From contig OZ038423.1 of the NCBI GenBank assembly GCA_964036155.1, positions 1,364,001-1,428,000 on the forward strand: DNA of 64,000 nucleotides, in the 5' to 3' direction. The stretch's first letter is position 1, and every line of letters begins with the position of its first letter. Below are positions 12,101 through 23,465 of the stretch, one piece after another. The stretch is from Diploscapter coronatus (Eukaryota; Nematoda; Chromadorea; Rhabditida; Rhabditidae). The translations under genes and the position numbers were made by a program. The notes beneath the pieces were generated by a model that was given only the letters and a program-made list of their open reading frames with translations, was not told where the DNA came from and searched no databases.

Positions 12101-13932
12101 GTTGCTACATCTCTATACACAGGTATGAAATAATACCAGGGCTGTAAATGCTTAGACACACGTGCGCGCGCGTCTAAACGTTTAAAGCCCTGAATAATAC
12201 CTGAATACCTGAACCAACAATATAAAACATTTAGCCTTTACCATATTCTGTGTACTCGGTTTCATGGCCCACCGAACGATGAGCGAATGTATCGAAAAGT
12301 AGTTTCATTTTTTTTTATTTGAGAATTTTATTTGTAATTTAGGGACATGCATATTATGGCGGATGTTTATAATGACCAATTTAAATCATTCGATGATGTA
12401 AAAGCCGCTTTATCATATGACCAATATAAGGAGGTATAAGTTAATTCAAACATCTTTAAAGAATGAAATTTGAGTTGATCGCCGATAAGTTCTCGACAAA
12501 TTACAAGAAAATGGTGTTTTATAGTAAGATGTGCGACTATGATCAGATTTTGGCTGGGGTAATTAATTTTAAATTAGTTTATTACCATAATCACCGCTAA
12601 TTACCTAATTTAGCAAGCAGAAGGTACCGGTTTGGCCTTCATCGTCTTCACCGAAGCCATTCTTCACTTTCCATTCCCTCCGATTTGGTCAATCCTATTC
12701 TTCCTGATGTTGCTTTCTCTGGGACTTGGGTCTATGTTTGGTATCTCCATCATTTAAGCTACCAAACTGTTACCATTTTGCTCTTTAGGAACTCTGGAAG
12801 GAGTCATCACATCTTTGAACGACTTGAAGATTATCACTTGTCCCAAACCGCTGCTGACTGGTTCCTTATGTCTTCTTGGCTTCGCCATTGGACTGATCTT
12901 CGTTACCAGAGCTGGACAGGTACTCAGAGAGTTGCCATTGTTGCTATCATATCTTATCATTCGGTAATTTCAGTATTGGGTCTCTCTATTCGATCAATTC
13001 GCTGGCTCCTACGCGTTGATGGTAGTCGCGTTTCTGGAGATCATTGCGGTGGCATACATTTATGGGCATGACAGGTACCACTTACCATCTTATCATTTTG
13101 GTTCCGTTTACCGTTTGGTAACTTTAGATTCTGTTTGGATATCGAGGAGATGACTGGCCACAAGCCCTCGGCATATTGGACCCTTTGCTGGCGCTACTTC
13201 TCTCCTGCCTTGATGTCATTTTTGTTCGTTGGTTCGATCATCCAAAGTTGCGTCAATCCCATCAGATACTTTGCTTATGACGCTGAACAGGTAGGTATAG
13301 TATCTTCTTGCAAAGCTCCCCAATTTTATGGCCGAATCGTATTCTTTCTCCTTCTTCCCTATTTTGAAAAGAGAGAAAGACCACACCCATGAGATCATGC
13401 AGCATTGCAGAGCTTTCGTTATTTTTAAAGTCAGAATACATTGAATTATCAAGGCTATGAACGTCTACACGAGCTATCCGACGTGGGCCTTTTTCGTTGC
13501 CGTCATTATTGTTGGTGCGTCCACGGCTCCTTTGATCCTCGTCTGGTTCTGTCGGTTCTTCAAGATCGTCAAATACGAGCCGGACATTCCTGCGGTAAGC
13601 AATCATTATTACAATTTGAAAGCCTAATATTATCATCCTATACTTTTTCTATTATTTATAATAATTGAAATTTGCCGGCATCAAAATCCATCTTTGATAA
13701 AAAAATCTTATAAACTTTCATTCAATAATAAAAAGTATTAAAACTAGAAAAATAGAGATTTTTGCAGGCCTCAAAATGCCTAAACCAAACAACGTCTACG
13801 ACCTACATGCTTAAATCGGACCAGTCTTTCAATCGAATCACCGAATCAGCGATTTCCGTTGCAGACGCAGCGAGTCGGGAGCCACTCAGGTCGAACAACA
13901 ACACAAATTTAGGGCTAAGTAACGAACAATGA
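9102..13932 (+). CDS. SLC6 family sodium-coupled neurotransmitter/amino-acid transporter (B0AT/NTT4-like)
   Basis: Nineteen exons: 9102-9180, 9448-9587, 10685-10823, 10869-11003, 11049-11164, 11225-11325, 11375-11483, 11533-11643, 11750-11828, 12024-12122, 12235-12298, 12343-12433, 12475-12558, 12614-12740, 12789-12919, 12974-13074, 13128-13290, 13454-13594, 13768-13932. All phases close, giving 724 residues. TM1 carries the family signature [15 protein letters not shown] near residue 105. The second extracellular loop has the expected Cys pair and N-glycosylation sites (NGT, NSS). [14 protein letters not shown] in TM6 and the long loop before it resemble the orphan/neutral amino-acid branch (human SLC6A15-SLC6A20) more than GABA or monoamine carriers. 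It should act at the plasma membrane, importing a small amino-acid-like solute with Na+. The start lies just behind TTTCAGAC, suggesting spliced-leader addition. The exact snf orthologue and substrate are not resolved. Introns 2, 9 and 10 contain hairpins. Confidence 0.95.
9688..9763. repeat. Family F hairpin
   Basis: CTGTAGTTATCACCCTCTTT with core GAAATAGTATGGAGAAG, closed by AAATAAGGTGGTAACTACGA. It lies in intron 2 of the SLC6 gene. Related copies are at 41271 and 42370. Confidence 0.85.
10608..10635. repeat. Short near-perfect palindrome
   Basis: GGGTTTGTCGCG and CGCGACAAATCC face each other around a 4-base loop (TCGT), in intron 2 of the SLC6 gene about 50 bases before exon 3. Confidence 0.8.
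11868..12010. repeat. Family B hairpin
   Basis: GCAACTTGGAAACCGACGAG and GAGACATTGAGAAATAGTGT face GCTATTTCGCCTATGTCTCG and GTGGTCTCGCGGTTTCTAAA. It lies in intron 9 of the SLC6 gene. A second copy lies in intron 1 of pha-2. Confidence 0.9.
12137..12193. repeat. Small inverted repeat with CAGGGCTGTAAA ends
   Basis: CAGGGCTGTAAATGCTTAGA is mirrored by CGTCTAAACGTTTAAAGCCC. It lies in SLC6 intron 10. The same terminus occurs once at about 1795-1818, and a related AGGGCTGTCG terminus occurs at 62250. Confidence 0.8.
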
Positions 13933-13964
13933 ATCGTTTTGAACTCAAAAATTTTGAGTCAAAA

Positions 13965-14175
13965 TACAGTGTGCGTAAAAAGTCTGGATCGTCTTTGCAC
14001 ATTCAAGATTTATGCTATAAAAATCTGAAATTCACGACAAATTGAAATACAACTACGCAGATAGATAGCATAAGTTTAAGTGAGGATAGTAGTCAACTTT
14101 AGTGACTTTTATCTTGGCGATGAGAAGTTTCAAAAAGAAGTCAAAAGCGGTCCAGGTGCTTTTGCGCACCCTGTA
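13965..14175. repeat. Tc1/mariner-like non-autonomous element
   Basis: Left terminus TACAGTGTGCGTAAAAAGTC and right terminus (reverse strand) TACAGGGTGCGCAAAAGCAC form imperfect terminal inverted repeats with a TA at each end, as in Tc1/mariner elements. About 211 bp long, non-coding, just after the SLC6 stop. A degenerate relative lies at 37303-37517. Confidence 0.75.
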
Positions 14176-14456
14176 AAGGGTTGAAAGGAGCCTGACCTTA
14201 AAAATTCGAACTGAGAAATTACCCTCAACATTTTCTGAGGTCAGCGCCTTCATACTGAAAACTTATATATATTATTCTAGTCATATAGGTAGAAACTTTT
14301 ACCAAACGTAAAATATATTAAGATCACTTTTTATATTTGGTTGAAGGATATATTAATAGGGTGACATTGTGAGCTCAAGCCAAATCACGTTTTATGCAGA
14401 GACTTATCATATAATTTCATTGCAATCATCTCAATCGTTTTGTTATCTTCAATGGT

Positions 14457-14658
14457 CGCGATTACTTGAGGCAAGATAAATGACGCACAAATTCGAATAT
14501 GCAAAATGTGCATTGCGTATTTGCACAAACAGTCGTATAGTTCATTTTTTGAATCAACGAAATATCGTCTATTCGTTTGCAAACAACGCGCTAATTTTCA
14601 TGCAACAAGTCTTTATTATCCCACTTAGTTTTGTCTCAAGTAATCGGTCATTGCTGTT
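14457..14658. repeat. Family H element
   Basis: Starts GCGATTACTTGAGGCAAGAT and ends CTCAAGTAATCGGTCATTG, with a shared interior CGCACAAATTCGAATATGC. Other copies: 34534, 35085, 36033, 49115. Only the ends are inverted repeats; the interior is conserved between copies. Confidence 0.85.
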
Positions 14659-14785
14659 TTAGTCGATATGCTTTCTTGGTTGATTGACTATCTCCACAGA
14701 GACTCAGCATACAGGTAGCCGAATTCTTGTGTTGAAATTTGTGACATATTACCGATGACCGATGATATTATCGTTTGCGCCCCCA

Positions 14786-14926
14786 CAAATCTTGCCCTTC
14801 TAGAAACACGCTCTATTCTTAAATACCAGTGGTTTTCCATCTTCTTTCTTAAGCTTCTCATAGTGAAATAGAGGAAGAGCCAGTAAAACATCTAGAATTA
14901 GAGCGTGTTTCTAGAAGGGCGACATT
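14786..14926. repeat. Long hairpin
   Basis: GCCCTTCTAGAAACACGCTC is mirrored by GAGCGTGTTTCTAGAAGGGC about 100 bases further on, with GAAATAGAGGAAGAG, a core-like sequence, between them. Confidence 0.85.
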
Positions 14927-15503
14927 CTTGGGATGTATGCGATATTTGCAATTATCTTGGGTGACAATACTATTTCAACTTGTAGGACAGTTCTTCTGAA
15001 CGATATTATATTATCCGGTGACCCAGTTCTTCTTTCAAATATCGAATGTCTTGCACATTTTTATGTGAAATCAAAATGTGTTAGAAATTAAATGAGACCT
15101 TAGGCGAATTCAAACATTTCTGATGAAATTTAGTTCATTCCAAAGCCAATTTTGCGTATGAACTTTACAGTTACTTATGTTAAGTAGTGACTTCTTAAAC
15201 ATAGCAAGTGAGTTATTCGAATCTCAATACGCCAATGCAAATCCAAGTCAAAATCACACAATTCATTGATCTTTAAACCCAACAGCAGCAACTCAAATCA
15301 TGACTATTTTGTAATTTATTCCACACTATCTCTCTACTTATTACTTATACAAATCATCATTCGTACACATTTACACTGTATCGTATGACGTCGGTTTTTC
15401 ATGGCAATGATATATAAATAAAAATTGAAATAGCTCTGAGAATTTTGTAAAAATCGTTTCAAATAAAGTGGAGTTGAACCCGAGACTAATAAAATCGCGT
15501 TCA

Positions 15504-17001
15504 TCATGCTTTCTGGAGATCGTCTTGGTACTCTTCTCCTGAGCCACGCCGACATATGCAGTAGATGGCGAGAAGAATCATGAGAATGAACGAGACGGAA
15601 ATCACGATGGTCTGCATGATCAATTCGGAGTTATCGGGCTCGTATTCAAGATCTACCAGCTCGTCTGTCTAAAGTGGCTTTTTAAACAGAAATCAAGGAT
15701 TTAAGTGATATAAAATTTAGTCTGGAAATTTTTGTGCTCCAAAATCTGGGAGTAAAATGTGCTCCAAGGTAAAATAAATCTTATATATTGGTCTCCTGTA
15801 TTTCACTCACTTTTTTCTTTTCGCCTACTCCCCTTTCCCACTCTCCCCTCAAAACGTGGGTGTGGAATGCAGAAGGACTTACATATTCGATATTGTCCAC
15901 ATCCAAATCAGCAATCGACGATAAATGCCCCATCGCCTTCATTCGAGTTGCAATCGATTCAGCGTCCACGAAATCTTCCTCATCATACGGAATTTCTGTT
16001 CCGTTTTCACTGTTGTTCTGAAAGTTATACTTTAAAAATGCATAACTTAGAAATCAACTTGTTTCTTGAGAATCCCAAACTGCACGGTAAGTTGGTCTTC
16101 AGTGCCTTTACAGTTAGCTCTGAGAATTATAACGTCGTCCTGAAAACAAGCCATTTTAAATCGGTATTAATTTTAATCGCACCTCATTAACCCTCAAACT
16201 GCTAGCTATGGCTTCTCTGAAATTAGATTGATTTTTAACTTAATGTTAAATTTATTCCTGTGTTCAGAATGTACTAATCAAATTTAACAATGCTACTTAA
16301 AGAGTTACGTTTAACGCTCTGTTAAACTGTTTGGGCTATTTGGAAACCATAAACCCTCAAGCCATTGCGAAATAGAGTATGGTTAGGGGAGGGTATTGGA
16401 AGGTACGGGCCTCTTTTCCCATGCTATTTCGCATGGCTTGAGGGTTGAGGGTTTTCAAGTTGTCAATTGTGTTGTGAATATGTACCTAAACGATTGCTCC
16501 GGCCATTCGTCGAGGTTGTCTACAGAGTCATCGAGTGTGAGTTGTACTGAGACGACGGGGAAATTGCCACTTTCATCACGTTCAATCATACTGTTGCATG
16601 ATTGGGCCTTCACGGGGTTTTCCTAAGGTCAATAAATAAATTATATGTAAACTTGAAATTCTATGATCATCTCTTTAAGTTTCAAGTTGTACACTGATGG
16701 ACTGCACTTGTCTCCAGCACTCAACCAATTGAAACAATGTAGACATGGTGTTTGATAAATGCTATTTTAAATGGCGTATTGATAATTTCTATTTATATTT
16801 GGGTTTTAATCAATCGATTTGAAGTCTGGATGGAATTGGCAAATGCTAAGCTGAAAAGCTAACATCGGACTGCGCTACGCTGCAGGTGCAAATGTGATCC
16901 TCGGAATCAGGGTTGCAGATTTGGTGCTCGTCCATGGGGCATATCGCTGATTGAACGTATCCTGGCAGAACCAGAAGTCCCAAAACCAATAATCGTTTCA
17001 T
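15504..17001 (-). CDS. Single-pass type I membrane protein (nematode, unrecognised)
   Basis: Seven exons (minus): 17001-16864, 16761-16708, 16622-16486, 16216-16183, 16139-16059, 16017-15883, 15668-15504; 247 residues, all phases consistent. Start chosen at the Met directly behind the acceptor TTTCAG (GTAACAAA then ATG). Residues 1-18 form a signal peptide ([18 protein letters not shown]). A short Cys-rich segment follows ([21 protein letters not shown]), cut here by one residue of context on each side. Then comes a domain with scattered Cys, an acidic stretch ([12 protein letters not shown]) and one membrane helix near the C-terminus ([20 protein letters not shown]), followed by CICRRG and a short cytosolic tail. 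Exon 2 has two open frames; the one used here ([13 protein letters not shown]) is the only one in phase. Hairpins of families C and D lie in introns. Function unknown. Confidence 0.75.
15785..15880. repeat. Family D hairpin
   Basis: GTCTCCTGTATTTCACTCAC is mirrored by GTGGGTGTGGAATGCAGAAG around a pyrimidine-rich centre (TTCGCCTACTCCCCTTTCC). It lies in intron 6 of the single-pass membrane protein gene. Confidence 0.8.
16335..16462. repeat. Family C hairpin
   Basis: TTGGAAACCATAAACCCTCA and AGCCATTGCGAAATAGAGTA face CATGCTATTTCGCATGGCTT and GAGGGTTTTCAAGTTG. It lies in intron 3 of the single-pass membrane protein gene. Confidence 0.9.
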
Positions 17002-18612
17002 TTTGTTACCTGAAATTTCATTCAATTCTGATCTATTATTAGCAACCTGCAAATGGCAGAATGACGAAATTTCGTGCTAGAGAGTAAGAGAAGGGAGAAA
17101 TAGTATGGAAAAAGACCGTTCCGTTATTCCGTCATCCACAAACTGCCGTCCAAAATAGGTAACAGTAAAAAATTGAAAATGAGAAAAAATCAGACAAATC
17201 AATATTTCGCTCAACTGAATAAACGAAAATTGAATAGAATGCAAAATTCTATGAATCTATGTGACGAAAATAACATTCATTTCACGTGTATATAGAAGGT
17301 ATTATAGCGCATTAGATAAGAATTCGTACGCAAGTGTTAGAAATTGACGTTTTGGACCGCACGAAAAATCACAGATTAATTTTTTGAAGAAAAAATCGAT
17401 ACAGTTCGGAAAAGTTGCGGGGGTGTGTGGAAAGATGTGGTTACTATCTATCGAGTGGATAGTTTGTGGCGAGAAAACAGTGCATGTTCAAGACGATGTC
17501 GATGTCTTTTCTTCCTCTCTGTATTCTGCGTCTCTCGCCTTCTCTTACAGTTTCCAAATTTTCTATTCGGTTTCTCTGCGTTCTCTTAATTTAATTCACT
17601 ATTTCCCCGTGAACTCTCTGCCTTTGGCTCAAGCTTCTTCTCTACAAACACTCTCATCGACAAGTGGATTGCTTTTGCAAGAGGAAAGAGACTCTTTTCT
17701 CTTTCACTCTCTAATTTTCACGCACTATTTTCAGCTTTATCTTTTCTATGAACAAAATTTCGAAACAGTACGGCAAAATTTGGATCAATTCGGAAAAATT
17801 CTAAGCACTTTTTTAAGTTCAAGCAAAATTTAATATATTTTATGTAAAATTCTCCACATATGTAAAAATGTGACAATATATGACGAAAAACATGCGTAAT
17901 GAATAGAAAATTTCGTAGTAAAATGATATGCTTAGGACCACCTATCAATGATGCTTCGAATAAAGAAAATATAGCTTGAACTTATGAATTTAACGAAAAA
18001 ATCAATAAATCAATCATTTTACTAAGTTCAAGCTTTAATATGAAAAATTGATATAGTATATAATATAAACATAACAGGAATAAACGGGGACGCTTTGAGT
18101 GAAGAAAAGAGGAAAGAATTTGAGAAGAGTCTCTTCTTAAATCAATCAATTCATAGTCATATATATTAGATTAAATATATTGGATTATCAAGAGAAAAAT
18201 TGAGATTTTAAATGTGAACAATAGAAGAAAAATCTATTAGAGATACTACTCTAATATTTTGAGACTGAATATTTTGATATAGAAAATTAGAAATACGACA
18301 CAATTTAGCAAATTCATGGAGTTGAATATAAGTTTCGCTAGAATCATCTACACAAAGTCTATGACGAGGTTAGGACGCGAATTTTAAAATATTTTACAAT
18401 TTTTGCAATTTTTAGGTCTCCTATATATTTTACTCCTAAGTTATCCCCTTACCCTCTTTTAGATTTTGCCCCCTTTTCTGAAAAATAGAAAGGGGAAGAG
18501 AAAAAAAAACCGAGGGAGATAAAATCTACAAGAGGGTAAGAAGGTGACTTAGGGACAAAATATATCGAAGAAGCTAATTTTTATGATTTTTCCAGAAAAT
18601 TCGATTTCGATT
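17002..18612. other. Intergenic region with an unsupported 149-codon open frame
   Basis: Lies upstream of the single-pass membrane protein gene and downstream of the disordered-protein gene. Contents are AT-rich sequence, a lone half-core (GAAATAGTATGG near 17097) and a hairpin at 18436-18553. The open frame at 17384-17833 has no splice context and a composition dominated by Ser, Leu and Phe. Confidence 0.6.
18436..18553. repeat. Long hairpin
   Basis: CTAAGTTATCCCCTTACCCT is mirrored by AGGGTAAGAAGGTGACTTAG, 60 bases past the stop of the disordered-protein gene. A weak core-like AAAAATAGAAAGGGG lies inside. Confidence 0.85.
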
Positions 18613-21600
18613 TTAATCATCCCCCAAATCCGGACCGTCATAGTCTTCAAAATCGGGATCTCGGTACTCGGTGAACCGACTGGTGACGGGGCGGTTTCTG
18701 TAAAATTTGAATTTAGGACCAATTTTATCTCTCGAAAAAATGTTATAGGATCCATATTTGGCGTGTCAAAAGTGATAGACTTTCTTCCCTATTAGAAGTT
18801 CATTATCTTAGAATTATTTTGAAAGTTAATGGGTTTATCGAGTTGTTAATTATATAGGCTATGTTTCATTCACAGAACCTCATGGTCTCTGCTAATTCGC
18901 GCCTGCGTCTGAACATTGTATTTTTTTTTTATTTTTATTTTTGACCCCGCTTATTATTGATTTTTTTTCTTAAAATCATGAATAATATTGATTTCCTCTG
19001 TTAAAATATCGATATTTACAGGTGTTCAATGTTTTACCTATTGATACTATCCAAACTGATCGGGTTAGTTTCTCGTACGTGTTTTCCGATGCTTTCAAAT
19101 CTCTGCTCCCAGAATTTTGGCGTCCGCAGAGCAGCGCTCAAATACGACGTTCCATTTATGCGCCAGTCGGGGTCTCCCTGAATATCTTGAAATAAACAAG
19201 CAGATTCGATATAATTTCAATAAAAGTCGTCGAGTTCGTAAAGCAATAAGGTAGTAATGGCCTCCTGTATTCCACGTTCATTTTTCTCCCACCCCCCTTC
19301 CCTACTTTCTCTTCAAAAAGTAGATGTGGAATACAAAAGGCTGATAGTAATGTCTCGAGTCAGCATTTTTTTTTTTCATATCCTGCATGCGTTTTCTTAT
19401 CCTCAGTAATTATTCCCTATTTTCTAACAAACTGCTAATTGTAGATTAGCAATACCTTTGAAAACATATACGACGAAACCGGTGTTTCACTAAGCGTTGT
19501 GGTTTCCGTCAATAGTTTGGACTCCCATTCTTGAGGTCTAAATATTTTAGATAAAACTATAAATTTAAAATAGAATCCGATTTCTCAAAATTCGACCCGC
19601 CGAATAATAGTATGTCATATTGAGGGAGAAAACGAACATGTCTTCTTTTTCCCTCTTGAAAAGGTATACTATTTTTCTGCGGGTCGAGCTTTGAGAAGTC
19701 CTGAATATAGTCACTTTTTAGGCACATATCGTCCCTCAGGTCGCTTGAACATGTCGACCGAATGCTGGAGGTCGAAATCGAAATAGTCGGGATCGTCCCT
19801 ATTTGGGCGCGAATAATATGGACGGGGGGTGTACATCTTAAATTTTAAATATTTTTTGGAAAAGTAGCGTTGCATGCAAAATAGTCATACGATTTGTTAG
19901 GGGCAAAGATGCTCTTCCCCATACTATTTCGTATGCAACTGCTTTTCAGGTTGCCATTTTTGATTATTAAAATAAATAAATACCGAAAAATCGTAATCGT
20001 CTCGTTCCGACGCGGACCCGGCTGATGGCTCTGGCGCTCGTCGGAATTCCCTCGTCGTTATTGTTCGGTACTTCCCTGGCAGGGCTTTCATTAGTCTAAA
20101 CATTTTCATATGAGTCTAATCAGTTAAGCAATTAAGTTTAATTGGACAGAAATTCTACTTTTTTTGAAATAATAATTGTCAACATCTTCCTATAGGAAGT
20201 AATAAAATTCTATGTAAATTTGAGTTAACCTAAGTTAAAAACCACTGTATTTTATCAAATCAAAGCCCCAATCTTCATTTGTGTGAAACAATGAAATTTC
20301 AACTTTAATTGAAAAATCCCTAAATTCTTATCAAACTATATTCCCCTATCCCCTGGATTATCTTATTATTTACATAGCGAAATGAATATCGCTTGAATAA
20401 AATGTGTCTTATGAGCGCTAGTCTGGTATTCAATATTTGAGAATATTAATTAAAGGAAGCGATGCGTTTCCGGTTAAATCAAATCCTCGGCATGTCGAAA
20501 GTCGAAATTCATCGCCTTTTTTCGAGGGGAAATTAGAAATGCATCCACAGGAAGCGCTGATGAAATAATTATTACGTAAACGCGTCAAAATATACACATT
20601 ATTTAAAACGTAATCTTGAAAGAATCAGGAAATGAGTGGAAAGTGGAAGTTCATCATTTGAGGAAATTGATGACTCAGCGAAACGTGTGCCTTTCCGGGC
20701 AGATCCGGATGGATTTCCAGCGTTGAATTGCCGATCGGGGCGGAGCGGCATGCCGACCCACTCGGGCCAAACTGCCGACATCCGTCCGGGTCGACTCGGA
20801 TAGGCACAAGTTTCGCTGAGGACGAGGTTTTAAAATGATGTATGACTTAGATCAAAAGTCAAAGTAATACGATTTTTTTCTAACTCTAATATATTGAAAT
20901 AAATGGTCATCATCGATGGAAGAATTACGCGAAATATGAAATTTAATTTCAAAACATTGCCCAAAGTAGTTGAAGCTATTCAATCTGCTTACAGAGATTC
21001 TGCGTCATAAGCTTTCCTTTCGTATCGGGATTCAAGAGATTCAATTCCTTGCGAAGAATCCACGGCGGGAGCGCAATATGGTCCGGAACCTCCTGAAATG
21101 TCATTTTTATTTTAAAAATTAAAAATCGTCCCTAAAGTTTCAAATTTTCCCTCAAATATTTTCTGCGTTGTGTCGATGCTTGCTGACATTTAACAAAAGA
21201 AGATTTTTGATGCTTGAAAAATTCTAAATCTGCCAAGAATCTTCCTTTCTCTCTTTCGTTTTAATCTGGAATTTCCTGCGATGCAAAAATGCTCTTTTCA
21301 AAATCTGTTAAATCGGAAATGCATTGTTTCCAACGCAATTGACCAAAGTACGAGGTTAATCCCAGGATTGAAGTTGACTGTAAGCTACCGGCTGTAATAC
21401 TTTGTTATCGCGAATGAGTACTTTGTTACCGAACATTATCTTCTCCGCTTTTTCATTTTTCTCACTGTCTCGCCTTTGCTAACAAAGTAATCACCTTTGG
21501 TGACAATGTACTTGCGCAGTCTAAATTACTGTACCTGCAAAGACATTGTTCATCGACTGAGTTTGGGCTATTCGGCTTCTAATCGGAAGGGGTGGGTGGT

Positions 21601-23465
21601 ATACACTAGCGGAACTTCTAAAGATAAGAAAAATAAATAGAAATTTAGTTCAAATTGAATACGGAGTTTTATCTCAAAAGTCTTTCAGTTTTCATCAGTC
21701 GTTAATAACAAAAAAATAATGAGAAAAGCTCGATGTTCAATTCGAATCACTTTTAAATGGCATATTTTAGTTGCACATTTGCTTACTCTATATTTATTAA
21801 ATTTTCTACTGCATTTATTTAAACAATAATAATAATTACCTAACAGAAGGTACGAACAAATCGGTTGAGTCGAGGTTTCTGAAAGGACTCGAGTCCCTCC
21901 CCGGGCGGAATTTTGATTCTCTCAAGGTAGACGACGCGAGAAACTCATGCTCGTCCTTATTCAACTCCACAGCTCTTTTGGCCTGAATTAATGTCCATTT
22001 TATATGCTAATTTTTGCTGTATTTGTTGTTTACTTTCGAGTAGGAATCCTTGATACTTTCCTCCCAGGATTTGGCTGCAGGCTTTTTCGGGTTGATATCT
22101 TCAAGCCTATCGTCAAAATCGATTCTTTTAAAACGAGGCGTTCGCACGTGGGCCAATCTAGTATATTATCTTCTGTTAAAGATTTCACTTCCGTAAAATA
22201 TGCTCCATTTATAACAAATAAAAGAATCCACTAGTAAATGTTGACATTGGAGTGCATTTTACCTTTCATGTTATTATTTTTGCATTTTTAATCAAATTTT
22301 TGATAACTTAAAAGTTTTGTTAAGAAAATTTTCTCTGGCTTTGTTTGCCCAACTCTCCCACTCTATTTTTCTATGCTATTTCGTGGCTTTTATCTCGCAA
22401 ATTTCTCTGACGCAAAACTCGCGCGTGTGAAAGTGGAACTTTGAGAGAGCACAGAGAAAAATAGCTAGTGATAAGAGATAGGGAAAATCAATGATACAAA
22501 TGATAGGTTAGAGAAGAGGAAAGGTAAAGTCAAGAAGACTGTAAATTTCTTGGAATTTTCTCCATGGGATGTGTTGTTCTAGCGGGCGCGATTTGATAAA
22601 ACAGATAAAAAAAATAGCATTGAAGTCAAGACTTTTACGCTTCAATGAGCGCGCGCATCACTATGATAGGTCAATGATATTAATGAAACGTGATGTAGCG
22701 TTTAAGAATTACGTCGAATGATATAATATGATAAAATAAGCATGATGTAAAGATCATTTAGGGCCCGTTCATGCGTTAGTTGTCAATGCAACCTACAACT
22801 CGCTTGAAAGAGCATGGGAGGTGAAGAGAGCACATAAGAGATGACGCAATCGCACTCTCTTCATTTCTCATACTATTTCGAGCGAATTGCAAGTTGCATT
22901 GCAGCTAACTTCTGAAAGGGTCCTTATTTTTTCATGATGTGAAAAAACGCAGAATGATTTTAAAGGTCGTTTAAAAATGGATATGCTTACGAGTGTGACG
23001 TTAGAAGTCCGAAATCAGGACTGCTTGGTCGCTCGCCCGGCTCATCGTGGATTCTGATCGAGGGCGTAGTCGAGGAATGAAGTCCGAGCAAGGCTAACGA
23101 TTCCTCCACAATTGCCGCCGACTCTGATGACATTCGCCCAGTGTTCTAAAATATCGAGAAATTTATGGGAAAATCAATAATTTTGGTGGAAAATCGATTT
23201 TTGTGAAAAATCAATATTTTTAAATGGCGTCATAACCCCTTACCGGACTACTGAAAGAGCCATTTATAGCTGGGAGAGAATTAAGTCTGGAGGAAGAGAA
23301 CGGATCCGCCGGGGGTATTGACGAAACTGAAGACGGTTTGTCGGCGAGTATCGTGGTTTGGATCGGATCTAGAAATTGAAATTGCAAATGGTACGAGGTC
23401 GGACCCGTACCTGATTTGTCGGGGCTGATCGGCACGGAAACCGTACCGCCTCCTTCGGCGCTCAT
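18613..23465 (-). CDS. Intrinsically disordered protein (unrecognised)
   Basis: Twelve exons (minus): 23465-23411, 23368-23244, 23145-22991, 22157-22034, 21982-21840, 21578-21535, 21092-20993, 20095-19984, 19836-19715, 19537-19456, 19177-19038, 18697-18613; 428 residues, all phases closing. It is rich in Ser, Pro, Asp and Arg, with Ser-Pro and Ser-rich patches (SSSRLNSL, RPSSPDF), a Tyr/Pro/Arg-rich centre (MYTPRPYYSRP) and an acidic end (DPDFEDYDGPDLGDD). There is no signal peptide and no clear membrane segment. The best ordered candidates are YLSAALRTPKFWEQRF near the C-terminus and RFKRIDFDDRLEDI in exon 4. Exon 7 is open in two frames; the phase of exon 6 selects GSGPYCAPAVDSSQ. Intron 1 is only 42 bases. 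Several hairpins sit in introns. No family was recognised. Confidence 0.7.
19256..19346. repeat. Family D hairpin
   Basis: GGCCTCCTGTATTCCACGTT is mirrored by GTAGATGTGGAATACAAAAG around a pyrimidine-rich centre. It lies in an intron of the disordered-protein gene. Confidence 0.85.
19576..19697. repeat. Core-sharing hairpin
   Basis: CGACCCGCCGAATAATAGTA faces TACTATTTTTCTGCGGGTCG. The AATAGTAT/ATACTATT core is present although the arms match no other copy in the window. Confidence 0.85.
19855..19960. repeat. Family A hairpin, shortened
   Basis: AAAAGTAGCGTTGCATGCAA opens and CATACTATTTCGTATGCAAC closes, followed by TGCTTTTCAGGTTGCCA. It lacks part of the left arm seen at 8627. Confidence 0.8.
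20668..20822. repeat. GC-rich inverted repeat
   Basis: TGACTCAGCGAAACGTGTGC opens and GGCACAAGTTTCGCTGAGGA closes, with GC-rich inner repeats (CATCCGTCCGGG). It is much richer in G+C than its surroundings. It lies in intron 7 of the disordered-protein gene. Confidence 0.75.
22760..22925. repeat. Family E hairpin, older copy
   Basis: CATGCGTTAGTTGTCAATGC and CTCGCTTGAAAGAGCATGG face ATACTATTTCGAGCGAATTG and GCAGCTAACTTCTGAAAGGG. It lies in an intron of the disordered-protein gene and is more diverged than the copy at 50760. Confidence 0.85.

Larger units (their letters stand above)
13933..15503. other. Intergenic region between convergent genes
   Basis: Separates the 3' ends of the SLC6 gene (plus) and the single-pass membrane protein gene (minus). 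It holds the Tc1-like element, a family H element (14457-14658) and a long hairpin (14786-14926). No coding exon was seen. Confidence 0.7.

Noticed and set aside
17384..17833. 149-codon plus-strand open frame
   Set aside because: No acceptor or donor in phase, composition biased to Ser/Leu/Phe, and no homology recognised; probably chance.
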